Of a stretch of DNA of 64,000 nucleotides, positions 56,433 through 64,000 are shown one piece after another; the stretch's first letter is position 1; every line of letters starts with the position of its first letter. The DNA lies in NCBI GenBank assembly GCA_027488935.1, contig JAIYAP010000001.1, positions 1-64,000 of the forward strand. Direction: 5' to 3'. The translations under genes were made by a program, and so were the position numbers. Under the pieces are notes generated by a model, which had not been told where the DNA came from, did no database searches, and worked only from the letters and a program-made list of their open reading frames with translations. The stretch is from Saprospiraceae bacterium. Lineage in GTDB: Bacteria > Bacteroidota > Bacteroidia > Chitinophagales > Saprospiraceae.

Positions 56433-58271
56433 ATGCGCAACACCTGCATTATTTTAGGCACCTTCCTGCTGATAACCTGCTTTGGGCACCTGCTCCCAGC
56501 TCAAAGCAATCCCTGGTTGACCATTCCTCTACAAGACCGAAGCGCGCTCCGCAATCCGGAGGCGAACTGGAAAATCTGTGGCAACGCACATGCGGATCTG
56601 GAAAAATCGGAGGTGCTTCACACCCTGGCTGGTACCGGTATTTTGGCCAATTTGCCAGATGGCAAAGTCCGGGGCAACCTGTTTCTTCAACTTGAACACG
56701 GCGATATAGACCTGGAACTGGAGTTTATGATGGCACGCCACTCCAATTCAGGCATTTACCTGCAAGGAAGGTATGAAGTGCAATTATTTGATAGTTGGGG
56801 TGTTTCATCCCCTGGTTTTAGCGATGTAGGCGGCATTTATGAGCGCTGGGATGATGCCCGTCCCAATGGTCAACAAGGTTATGAGGGTTATGCCCCCCGC
56901 GTAAATGCGGCACATGCACCCGGCTTATGGCAAAAATTACATATTTCATTCATGGCGCCGCGCTTTAACGAGGCTGGGGTTAAAATAGCGAACGCGCGCA
57001 TTTTAAAAATTGAACTGAATGGTGCCACCCTGCACGAAAACCTGGAATTGACGGGCCCTACACGCGGACAGGCCGTACCAGGGGAAGCCGCCCTGGGGCC
57101 ACTCTTTTTCCAGGGCGATCATGGTCCGGTAGCCTTTCGCAACATCCGCTATAAAACATATTCCGGGAAGGCGGCGCAACTCGAACAACTCCAATACACG
57201 GTATATCAGGGAGATTATGTTACCCTGCCCGATTTTAAAACGCTCACCCCCAAAGCAAGCGGTGAAAGTAAGGTGCTGACCCATGAGGTAGCCCACATGA
57301 CCGAAGACTTATTGTTGCGCTATACAGGGTTGTTTGTGGCCCCAAAAGCAGGTACGTACCATTTTTGGCTGAATACTTTTGGCAATGGCCAATTATATCT
57401 GCAGGGAAAAACGGTGTTGCCTTTTGGTTCTTGGAACCGTGATGCAAGTGTAGATTTGCCCGCAGGCACCTTTCCGATCGAAATTATTTACAACAAACGC
57501 GACAATTGGTTCCCGAATGGCCTTGCGCTGGAAGTGGAAGGCCCCGGTTTCCGCAGGCTTGCCCTGAATACGCTGAGTTCCCTGGCACCGGCAAATCCGC
57601 AGAAACCCATCATCGTTGGTGTACTACCAGAAACCAATATGTTGCGCAGTTTTGTTGATTTTGCAACCAACGATACCCAAAAGACACACCGCATAACCCG
57701 TGCGATATCGGTTGGCTTCCCGGACAAAACCAGTTATGGCTATAATTTGGACAACGGCGCCTTGTTTCAGGTATGGAAAGGCGGCTTCCTGAACGCTACC
57801 CCTATGTGGGATTCGCGCGGCGACGGCAATTCCCGTCCTGATGGTGCCATATTGCGATTGGAAGATGCCCCTACCCTCCTGCGCATGGGAAAAGCCGAAA
57901 TGGCCATCTCTGACACCTTGGATACAGATGCCGATTTCCGTTCATTGGGTTATACCTTGGATGCCGGACAAAATCCAGGCTTTGAATACCGTATCTGGAA
58001 TACAGCGGTCAATGATCGAATTTTGAGCGCCGAAGCGGGCAAAAGCATTACCCGTACCATTGAAATTGGCACACCCGGAACCAGCGACCTAGCATTTTGT
58101 TTGGCACGCGGCACGCTCATTGAAACGATTTCAAAGCAATGGTACCGTATTAATGGTCAATATTATGTTCAAACAGCCGAAAACGCCCAAATTTTGGTGC
58201 GCGGTGGACAACAATTCCTCATCGTACCGCTCCAAACTGCACAAACCCTGCGTTACACCATTCTTTGGTAA
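56433..58271 (+). CDS. exported DUF1080 plus PA14-domain protein
   Basis: A 612-residue secreted protein. The signal peptide ends in LPAQ. A DUF1080 (3-keto-disaccharide hydrolase-type) beta sandwich spans about 35-240, with HGDIDLELEFMMARHSNSGIYLQGRYEVQ. A PA14-like domain covers about 260-385 (YTGLFVAPKAGTYHFWLNTFG). The last ~200 residues are beta-rich and unassigned. DUF1080 proteins act on glycosides. The next gene starts 30 bases later and probably forms an operon with it. Confidence 0.87.
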   Translation: MRNTCIILGTFLLITCFGHLLPAQSNPWLTIPLQDRSALRNPEANWKICGNAHADLEKSEVLHTLAGTGILANLPDGKVRGNLFLQLEHGDIDLELEFMMARHSNSGIYLQGRYEVQLFDSWGVSSPGFSDVGGIYERWDDARPNGQQGYEGYAPRVNAAHAPGLWQKLHISFMAPRFNEAGVKIANARILKIELNGATLHENLELTGPTRGQAVPGEAALGPLFFQGDHGPVAFRNIRYKTYSGKAAQLEQLQYTVYQGDYVTLPDFKTLTPKASGESKVLTHEVAHMTEDLLLRYTGLFVAPKAGTYHFWLNTFGNGQLYLQGKTVLPFGSWNRDASVDLPAGTFPIEIIYNKRDNWFPNGLALEVEGPGFRRLALNTLSSLAPANPQKPIIVGVLPETNMLRSFVDFATNDTQKTHRITRAISVGFPDKTSYGYNLDNGALFQVWKGGFLNATPMWDSRGDGNSRPDGAILRLEDAPTLLRMGKAEMAISDTLDTDADFRSLGYTLDAGQNPGFEYRIWNTAVNDRILSAEAGKSITRTIEIGTPGTSDLAFCLARGTLIETISKQWYRINGQYYVQTAENAQILVRGGQQFLIVPLQTAQTLRYTILW

Positions 58272-58301
58272 AAGCCTGCTCAAACATTAAATTTCGGTTT
58301 C

Positions 58302-60443
58302 ATGCAACACTTTTTCGCAATTATATGCCTTTTAGCGGCTCCATTTTTATTTCAAAATACCCTTTTGGCGCAACAAGCAGCTTCCGATTTGCCGCCACAA
58401 GAGGATGAATATTATAAAATTATCACCCTGCCTATTCCCGAGCACATTGAGTTGGAAGTAGGCGGTTTGGCGGCCCTGCCCAATGGCTCAATCGCTGCGG
58501 CTACCCGCCACGGTGAGGTATGGGTGGTGGAAAATCCGTATGCCACTGAACCCGTGCAGCCCTTTTTTCGAAAATTTGCAAGCGGCTTGCACGAAGCATT
58601 AGGTTTGGCTTGGCGCGACGGTGCGTTTTATACCGCCCAGCGCAGCGAGTTAACCAAATTGACCGATACCAACGGCGATGGCCGGGCCGACAAATACGAA
58701 ACCGTGTACAATTGGCCACTTTCGGGCAATTACCACGAATATTCTTACGGCCCCAAAATAGCACCTGATGGCAGCATGTTTGTCACCACTAACGTCGGCT
58801 TTTTTGATCCGGAATGGTGGCGCGGACAAAGTCGGGTGCCCTGGCGCGGCTGGACCCTGCACATTACGCCCGACGGTAAAATGGAGCCTTGGGCAACCGG
58901 CATGCGCTCCCCTTGTGGCATCGGCTTTATCGGCAATGACTTTTTTTACGCCGACAATCAGGGCGACTGGATGGGTTCGGGCGGACTTGTACAGGTTGAA
59001 AAAGGCGATTTCACCGGGCATCCTGCCGGGTTGATGTGGACCAATCGGCCCGAATCGCCGCTTAAACTGAGTCAAACCGACATTTACCGCGCTGTGGATC
59101 CGCGGCTGAGTCCAAGCTGGTCTGATGCACCCACCAAACCGGAAAACCTTGAAACCGAGGTGCCCAAGCCCTTGTTTGAGGTAGCCAAGCAGTATCCCGA
59201 TATCAAAACACCCGCCGTTTGGTTGCCACACGGCATCTTGGGCATTTCCACTTCAGAAGTAATTACCGACGATAGCAAAGGCGGTTTCGGGCCATTTACA
59301 GGCCAAATTTTCATTGGCGATCAGGGACAAAGTAAAATTACGCGGGTTTTCCTGGAAAAAGTAGACAGCGTGTACCAAGGCGCAGCCTTTGGTTTTCGCG
59401 AAGGATTTCAATCGGGGGTATTGCGTATGTGCTGGGGCAAGGATGGCTCTTTGTTCGTCGGACAAACCAACCGCGGCTGGGGCTCTACCGGACCAGATGG
59501 GTTTGGACTGCAACGGGTTGTGTGGACCGGGAAAGTACCTTTTGAAATGAAGGCCGTGCGCGCGATGCCCGATGGCTTTGAAATTGAATTTACCCAACCT
59601 GTTGAAAAAGCAAGTGCGGCCGATCCAGACCATTATACAGTAACCGGATTTATTTACAAATACCATCCTGTATATGGTAGCCCGATCGTAAACCAGCAAA
59701 CACATTTCGTAAAAGGCGTTGTTGTATCCGAGGACGGGCTGAAAGTGCGCCTGGTCGTAGATAGTTTGCGGGAACATTACATCCACGAAATCAAACCGGA
59801 AGGCGTGCGCTCTTATGCCAATAACAGCGCTTTATTGCACGGTACCGCCTATTATACCCTCAATAAAATACCGGAAGGCACAAAACTAACCGTTCCTACC
59901 CGCAAACGCACCGAAAATACTGTTACAAAACCGTCTAAAGAAACAGAAAAGGCCGAGCACAGTGATCACGCTAAAATGCACCCAAGTGGGACACCAACGG
60001 TGAACAATCGGCCGCTCGTTGCCCAAAAGCGACAGACAAAAATGCCCGCTGATTGGAATGGCAAGGTCGATCAAAACCTCGCGCTCGGAACACAGCCTGG
60101 TTTAAAATACGATAAAATATTGCTGACCGTAAAAGCTGGCAGTAAAGTGAAATTGAGTTTCAGCAACAAGGATGATATGCCCCATAACTTTGTGTTGGTA
60201 CAGCCAGGAGAAGCCAATGCGGTGGGCGACCTCGCCATCAAGCTTGGAATAAAAGGACCAGAGTTGAACTATGTACCCAAAACCCCGAAAGTGTTGTTTC
60301 ACACCCGCTTAGTACCACCAGCCGCTTCTGAAAGTATTTATTTCGTAGCCCCGGCCAAAGCAGGTGATTACACCTATTTATGCACCGTGCCCGGACATGC
60401 ACAAATCATGCGTGGTGTGTTGCGTGTAGTGAGCGAAAAGTAA
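58302..60443 (+). CDS. exported beta-propeller dehydrogenase-like protein with C-terminal cupredoxin
   Basis: A 713-residue secreted protein. After a signal peptide (ending LLAQQ) comes a six-bladed propeller of the sorbosone/glucose dehydrogenase type (about 40-420; EVGGLAALPNGSIAAATRHGEVW, KLTDTNGDGRADKYETVY). A beta domain and a charged linker follow. The C-terminal ~110 residues are a type I copper domain with ligands His628 (DMPHNF), Cys694, His699 and Met703 (CTVPGHAQIM). Joining a sugar-oxidising propeller to a blue-copper domain suggests electron transfer from the substrate. It is probably coexpressed with the DUF1080 gene. Confidence 0.85.
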   Translation: MQHFFAIICLLAAPFLFQNTLLAQQAASDLPPQEDEYYKIITLPIPEHIELEVGGLAALPNGSIAAATRHGEVWVVENPYATEPVQPFFRKFASGLHEALGLAWRDGAFYTAQRSELTKLTDTNGDGRADKYETVYNWPLSGNYHEYSYGPKIAPDGSMFVTTNVGFFDPEWWRGQSRVPWRGWTLHITPDGKMEPWATGMRSPCGIGFIGNDFFYADNQGDWMGSGGLVQVEKGDFTGHPAGLMWTNRPESPLKLSQTDIYRAVDPRLSPSWSDAPTKPENLETEVPKPLFEVAKQYPDIKTPAVWLPHGILGISTSEVITDDSKGGFGPFTGQIFIGDQGQSKITRVFLEKVDSVYQGAAFGFREGFQSGVLRMCWGKDGSLFVGQTNRGWGSTGPDGFGLQRVVWTGKVPFEMKAVRAMPDGFEIEFTQPVEKASAADPDHYTVTGFIYKYHPVYGSPIVNQQTHFVKGVVVSEDGLKVRLVVDSLREHYIHEIKPEGVRSYANNSALLHGTAYYTLNKIPEGTKLTVPTRKRTENTVTKPSKETEKAEHSDHAKMHPSGTPTVNNRPLVAQKRQTKMPADWNGKVDQNLALGTQPGLKYDKILLTVKAGSKVKLSFSNKDDMPHNFVLVQPGEANAVGDLAIKLGIKGPELNYVPKTPKVLFHTRLVPPAASESIYFVAPAKAGDYTYLCTVPGHAQIMRGVLRVVSEK

Positions 60444-60514
60444 TCAACATACCCTGCTGTAATCGGTTTTGGGCAAAATATTTGGGTCGTTCAAATCCAA
60501 TAGCACAAAACCCA

Positions 60515-60542
60515 TTGCTGTGGCGTTTAAACCTTATTTTTG
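60515..60542 (+). promoter_or_regulatory. Bacteroidota-type promoter for the TMTC-like gene
   Basis: TTG at 60515-60517 and TATTTTTG at 60535-60542. Spacing is slightly short but acceptable. Transcription would begin near 60548, 54 bases before the ATG. Confidence 0.6.
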
Positions 60543-60601
60543 CGCCGCTTTAAGCAGCTTTTACTGAAAAAATCATCCAAAACGAAAATACCTGATTCGG
60601 C

Positions 60602-62638
60602 ATGGCAAAGAAATCGGTCCCGACCAAAGCAAAAAACACCCCTGTACGTAAACCTGCCCCCAAGGCGGTTTCAAATACGGCGTCAACGCCTTCTTTGGAA
60701 CCCAACGGTTGGCGAAGTTATGCCATTGCCGTATTGATTATCACGGCCTTATGTTATTTGCCCACCCTGCAAAACGGATTGGTAAACTGGGATGACGATC
60801 CGAACATTACGGAAAACCCCAATCTGGAACGCATCGGAAAAGGCGCAAGCTGGGGCGAAACGGTTGCCAATATTTTTGACCTGAAAAAAGGCGCGGTAAT
60901 CGGTAACTACAACCCGTTGCCCATTTTGACCTTTGGGATCGAGAAGGCCATTGCGGGCGATTTTAACACGACCCTGATACACTTTACCAACCTGGTGTTG
61001 CATTTGCTCACGGTATTGTTGGCCATGCGGTTGTTGTTTCGCATGGGATTAGGGGTGTGGGGCGCTACGGCAGGCGGTTTGTTGTTTGGCATCCATCCCA
61101 TGCGGGTAGAATCGGTGGCCTGGGCAACCGAACGCAAAGACGTTTTATTCGCGGTATTTTTCTTTGCGGCGCTGTTGTATTATGTCCGTTGGATCAAATC
61201 GGAAGACCAAGGAAAACGCACCCGATATTATGTTTTCATGTTGGTATTGGCTTTGTTGTCCTTGTTTTCAAAAGTACAGGCCGTAACCTTGCCGCTTTCC
61301 ATGCTGGCACTCGATTATTTTTACCGCCGGCCCCTTAATTTTAAACTAATTTGGGAAAAAACGCCCTTTTGGCTGCTTTCCTTGGCCTTTGGTATCATCA
61401 ACTTGATCACCTTGAAAGCCCAGGGATCAACAGTGGACGACCAAACCAATTTTAATATCCTGGATCGTTTGTGTATCGGTGCATATTCGTTTTGTGTGTA
61501 TTTGTACAAACTGCTTTTGCCATATCCCATGTCGCCCTTGTACCCTTATCCGAAGCCTTTGCCGATTTGGGTGTACCTGGCACCAATATTATTTGCAGCC
61601 ATCTGGTTTGGTGTTTGGCGCATGTGGAAAACAGACCGCCGCATTTGGGTATTTGGTGCCTTGTTCTTCTTTTTTAATGTCATGTTTTTGTTGCAGGTAT
61701 TGGGTGCTGGTCAGGGTTATTTGGCCGATCGCTTTACCTATGTGCCATATTTTGGCCTTTTCGCCATTGCGGCCTGGTATTTTGACCAATATGCCAAAGA
61801 AGAAAAATGGAAAAGTTCCCTGCAGATTGCGCTTGGTGCATTAACCGTTATTTACGCCATCTGGACCGTACAGCAAATTAAGGTTTGGAAAAATGGCGAA
61901 ACCCTTTGGAGTCACGTGATCAAGTTTGAAGGCAAAACCAATTCCCTACCTTATTGGAACCGCGCGCAATTTTACCGGGCACAGAAAAAAATTGACCTTT
62001 CCTTGCGCGACTACACCCAGGCGATCACCATTAATCCGACCAATCCGGAATTGTATAATAGCCGGGGTAAAACCTATTTTGACCTGGCAATGGCCAAAAA
62101 CCCGAACGATCCGCAATTTAAAGAAACCATACAAAAGGCGATTGCCGATTACTCGAATGGTATCCGCCAGCCCAATAAAAAGCCGGCCTCGCACGCTGAA
62201 TTGCTGATCAACCGGGGGGCTGCATTTGGCGCCTTAGAAAACCTGCAAGCAGCCATTACCGATCTATCGGAGGGGATTCAATTGAATCCTGACAATAAAA
62301 ACGGCTATTTTAACCGTTCCATTGCTTATTATAATTCAGGTCAACTTGAAAATGCGTTAAAAGATTATCAGTCTTACTTGAAATTTGATGCTTATAATGC
62401 CAATGTTTGGTATGAATGCGGCATGTTGTACCGTGCCTTGAATCGCCTTCCGGAGTCGCTCACCAGTTTGAATAAAGCCATTGAACTGAACCCTAAATTT
62501 GGCCTGGCCTATCTGGAGCGCGGACGTTCCAAGGCCCAGGGTGGCGATAAAGCCTCAGCGCAAAGCGACTATATGCAAGCCAAACAATTGGGGGTTTCGT
62601 TGACCTCCAAGGACATTGAAATGCTGAACGGCCAGTAG
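60602..62638 (+). CDS. TMTC-like GT-C membrane protein with C-terminal TPRs
   Basis: A 678-residue inner-membrane protein. A basic, Pro-rich N-terminus (about 1-40) precedes about ten hydrophobic helices (about 40-430). The first loop has NWDDDPNITENP, and another has HPMRVESVAWATERKDVLF; both are hallmarks of the TMTC family, which in eukaryotes transfers O-mannose. Four or five tetratricopeptide repeats follow (about 445-660, for example GYFNRSIAYYNSGQLENALKDY). A role as a protein glycosyltransferase is plausible but unproven. Confidence 0.83.
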   Translation: MAKKSVPTKAKNTPVRKPAPKAVSNTASTPSLEPNGWRSYAIAVLIITALCYLPTLQNGLVNWDDDPNITENPNLERIGKGASWGETVANIFDLKKGAVIGNYNPLPILTFGIEKAIAGDFNTTLIHFTNLVLHLLTVLLAMRLLFRMGLGVWGATAGGLLFGIHPMRVESVAWATERKDVLFAVFFFAALLYYVRWIKSEDQGKRTRYYVFMLVLALLSLFSKVQAVTLPLSMLALDYFYRRPLNFKLIWEKTPFWLLSLAFGIINLITLKAQGSTVDDQTNFNILDRLCIGAYSFCVYLYKLLLPYPMSPLYPYPKPLPIWVYLAPILFAAIWFGVWRMWKTDRRIWVFGALFFFFNVMFLLQVLGAGQGYLADRFTYVPYFGLFAIAAWYFDQYAKEEKWKSSLQIALGALTVIYAIWTVQQIKVWKNGETLWSHVIKFEGKTNSLPYWNRAQFYRAQKKIDLSLRDYTQAITINPTNPELYNSRGKTYFDLAMAKNPNDPQFKETIQKAIADYSNGIRQPNKKPASHAELLINRGAAFGALENLQAAITDLSEGIQLNPDNKNGYFNRSIAYYNSGQLENALKDYQSYLKFDAYNANVWYECGMLYRALNRLPESLTSLNKAIELNPKFGLAYLERGRSKAQGGDKASAQSDYMQAKQLGVSLTSKDIEMLNGQ

Positions 62639-62732
62639 TAGGATGATTCATCTTTCGCATTACAAGGCATAATGATGGATGCATCTACGCGCGATTTTTT
62701 GATGCTTAAGATTTTATCAAGAATTTGTGGTA

Positions 62733-62791
62733 GCGTGTAAATTTTATTGGCGGGGTGACTGAAAAAGTCGCCCCGTCAATAAAATTTACGC
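62733..62791. repeat. long imperfect inverted repeat downstream of the TMTC-like gene
   Basis: The left arm (62733-62760) and right arm (62766-62791) pair over about 26 bases around the loop GAAAA. The AT-rich outer part TAAATTTTATTG and GC-rich inner part CGGGG are both shared. It may be a terminator or a small palindromic mobile element. Confidence 0.8.
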
Positions 62792-62900
62792 TTTTATGTG
62801 GGACTAAAGGAGGCTTTAGAGGTTATGCTTGATATAGGTAGCCTTGGTAACTTAAGTTCGTTTTTTTTTGTCTTCATGCTGGATACTCTTAATAATAAAT

Positions 62901-62942
62901 AAAAATCCCGAATTTTGGTGGAACCCAAAATTCGGGATTTTT
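62901..62942. repeat. first copy of the TCCCGAATTTTGG palindrome (terminator-like)
   Basis: AAAAATCCCGAATTTTGG (62901-62918) and its exact complement at 62925-62942 around a six-base loop, with T-runs on both sides. It can act as a bidirectional terminator. The same 13-base arms recur at 63536. Confidence 0.9.
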
Positions 62943-62986
62943 TATCCACTATATCGAACACCCGGCAAAGCAGAAACATTTGGGTA

Positions 62987-63066
62987 AGATATTCGACCTC
63001 TAGCGAGGTCGTGCGGAAAAAATATCATTGGGCGTTGCTACAGATATTTGACCTCCAGGGAGGTCA
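62987..63066. repeat. two diverged 55-base hairpin units
   Basis: AGATATTCGACCTC with hairpin CGACCTC-TAGC-GAGGTCG at 62994-63011 is followed exactly 55 bases later by AGATATTTGACCTC with hairpin TGACCTC-CAGG-GAGGTCA at 63049-63066. They are earlier, divergent members of the array that follows. Confidence 0.8.
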
Positions 63067-63138
63067 GTGCCTTGTCTTTGAGATGCCGGGTATCTTTTAA
63101 GGAAATGGTTTTAAATCAATGAATTATTGGGCAACGCG

Positions 63139-63450
63139 ACGACCTCGCGAGCGGTCGAACATTTGTAGAAAAGATACAATGTCCGAACCCGCTCACGACT
63201 TCGGAGAAGTCGTGCATTTGTAGAAAACATACAAAGACCGAACCCGCTCACGACTTCGGAGAAGTCGTGCATTTGTAGAAAATATACAAAGACCGAACCC
63301 GCTCATGACTTCGGAGAAGTCGTGCATTTGTAGAAAAGATACAATGTCCGAACCCGCTCACGACTTCGGAGAAGTCGTGCATTTGTAGAAAACATACAAA
63401 GACCGAACCCCGCTCACGACTTCGGAGAAGTCGTGCATTTGTAGGTCAAG
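63139..63450. repeat. tandem array of 55-base hairpin units
   Basis: Six units, anchored by CATTTGTAG at 63160, 63215, 63270, 63325, 63380 and 63436. The last five each begin with the hairpin CACGACTTC-GGA-GAAGTCGTG (one copy has CATGACTTC); the first has a related hairpin with CGACC/GGTCG. The tails read GATACAATGTCC, ACATACAAAGACC, ATATACAAAGACC, GATACAATGTCC, ACATACAAAGACC, a 1-2-3-1-2 order. TTTGTA and TACAAA in most tails can form a second small stem. Confidence 0.93.
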
Positions 63451-63535
63451 CATTTGTAGGTTAATAAGTCGCAAAATCAGGATTTGAATAATGCCGGAAG
63501 AAACGCAAACTAAAGATCTCAAAAAAGAAAAGCCA

Positions 63536-63567
63536 TCCCGAATTTTGGTAAAATCCAAAATTCGGGA
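63536..63567. repeat. second copy of the TCCCGAATTTTGG palindrome
   Basis: Arms 63536-63548 and 63555-63567, identical to the copy at 62906-62937, with a different six-base loop. It lies 31 bases after the stop of the tonB-like gene and, read on the minus strand, is followed by T-rich DNA, so it may also serve as that gene's terminator. Confidence 0.9.
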
Positions 63568-63598
63568 CAATGCATATTTTACTATAAAAAAACCAAAA

Positions 63599-64000
63599 CT
63601 ACTTCAATCGGAAGTTAAACGTAATCGTTCCACATTCTTTACCGCTGGCGGAAGGTGCAAATTCAAATTGTTTGGCGGCTGCGATCGCTTTTGAGCGCAA
63701 TTCACTGTCGCTCGTAGTTGATCCGCGTTGTGTATAATCGGCGCTAATCACATTGCCGCTGTTATCGACACATACCTCTACCACCACCGTTCCTTTTTTC
63801 TGCGAATTGTCATTCACACGGCCGCGGCGTACCACCTTTCTACCGCCCAGTCCGCCGCCTACGGATGCGCCGGTTCCGGTACCATCGCCTCCGCCGGTGC
63901 CACCGCCCGTGCCATTGCTTTTACCAAATGGATTATCGCCGGTACCGCCCGGAATGCCCTGGTTGCCCGGTTTGCCGGTATTGCCTTGTCCGGTGCCTGT
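63599..64000 (-). CDS. TonB-family energy transducer, partial (5' end beyond the window)
   Basis: At least 133 residues of the C-terminus, open to the window edge. The visible start is a Gly-rich, collagen-like linker (repeats such as GTGGGTGGG). It is followed by RKVVRRGRVND and a TonB C-terminal domain with GTVVVEVCVDNSGNVISADY and FEFAPSASGKECGTITFNFRLK. TonB-type domains in Bacteroidota link the inner-membrane ExbBD motor to outer-membrane receptors. The GTG at 63835 is internal, not the start. Confidence 0.85.
   Translation of the reverse strand, partial: TGTGQGNTGKPGNQGIPGGTGDNPFGKSNGTGGGTGGGDGTGTGASVGGGLGGRKVVRRGRVNDNSQKKGTVVVEVCVDNSGNVISADYTQRGSTTSDSELRSKAIAAAKQFEFAPSASGKECGTITFNFRLK

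Larger units (their letters stand above)
62639..63598. other. 960-base gene-free region holding a hairpin and repeat array
   Basis: No gene was found. The region contains the long inverted repeat at 62733-62791, two copies of one palindrome (62906-62937 and 63536-63567), and between them eight hairpins with a 55-base period. A promoter cannot be named. Confidence 0.8.

Noticed and set aside
63139-63450. Possible CRISPR array
   Set aside because: The period is regular, but the parts between hairpins are nearly identical rather than unique spacers, and no cas genes are present.

Overview
The window comes from a Bacteroidota chromosome, most likely a Saprospiria-like (Haliscomenobacter/Lewinella-type) bacterium. 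The evidence is type IX secretion C-terminal domains, a PorP/SprF protein, promoters of the TTG / TAnnTTTG type, almost no Shine-Dalgarno sequences, and the Bacteroidota-only DUF4295 gene beside the L28 and L33 genes. Neither edge is a natural end. A division cluster enters from the left and a tonB-like gene is cut at the right edge.

Region 1 (1-15260) is the division and cell-wall (dcw) cluster in the order ftsI-murE-mraY-murD-ftsW-murG-(small lipoprotein)-murC-ftsQ-ftsA-ftsZ, closed by a strong terminator. Together these genes build the murein precursor (MurE, D, C), load it on lipid (MraY, MurG), polymerise it (FtsW, FtsI) and assemble the Z ring (FtsQ, A, Z). Two intrusions stand out. A four-helix-bundle (S23 family) gene flanked by inverted heptamer microsatellites sits just before ftsI. 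A second inverted pair of the same heptamers lies after murE and supplies its last codons. A promoter overlapped by a palindrome separates ftsA-ftsZ from the upstream genes.

Region 2 (15277-29764) holds a T9SS-exported adhesin-like protein, a REP-associated transposase (RAYT) that carries its own palindrome as in-frame coding sequence, an exported alpha-amylase, an orphan PaaD, small lipoproteins, HMG-CoA lyase, two Skp/OmpH chaperones with murI, a PorP-like protein and an OPT transporter. Region 3 (29907-33383) is the sdhCAB operon.

Region 4 (33463-42201) has envelope proteins, then a compact run: small protein, MBL hydrolase, acyltransferase, isoprenoid-synthase-like protein, GmhA-like isomerase and an NrtR-type Nudix regulator. 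The NAD salvage pair nadM-Nudix/nadV follows, preceded by a palindrome that overlaps its promoter.

Region 5 (42254-51755) contains a sialate O-acetylesterase, a phosphohexomutase, pcm, rlmB, a cytosolic metal-receptor-like protein, an S8 peptidase with an altered catalytic Asp, tRNA-Arg, and rpmB-rpmG-DUF4295. Region 6 (51862-64000) contains a dockerin/cohesin-like T9SS protein, an amino-acid permease, hemD, a DUF1080-PA14 protein paired with a cupredoxin-tailed beta-propeller protein, a TMTC-like TPR membrane protein, a 55-bp-period hairpin array bracketed by two copies of one palindrome, and the partial tonB-like gene.
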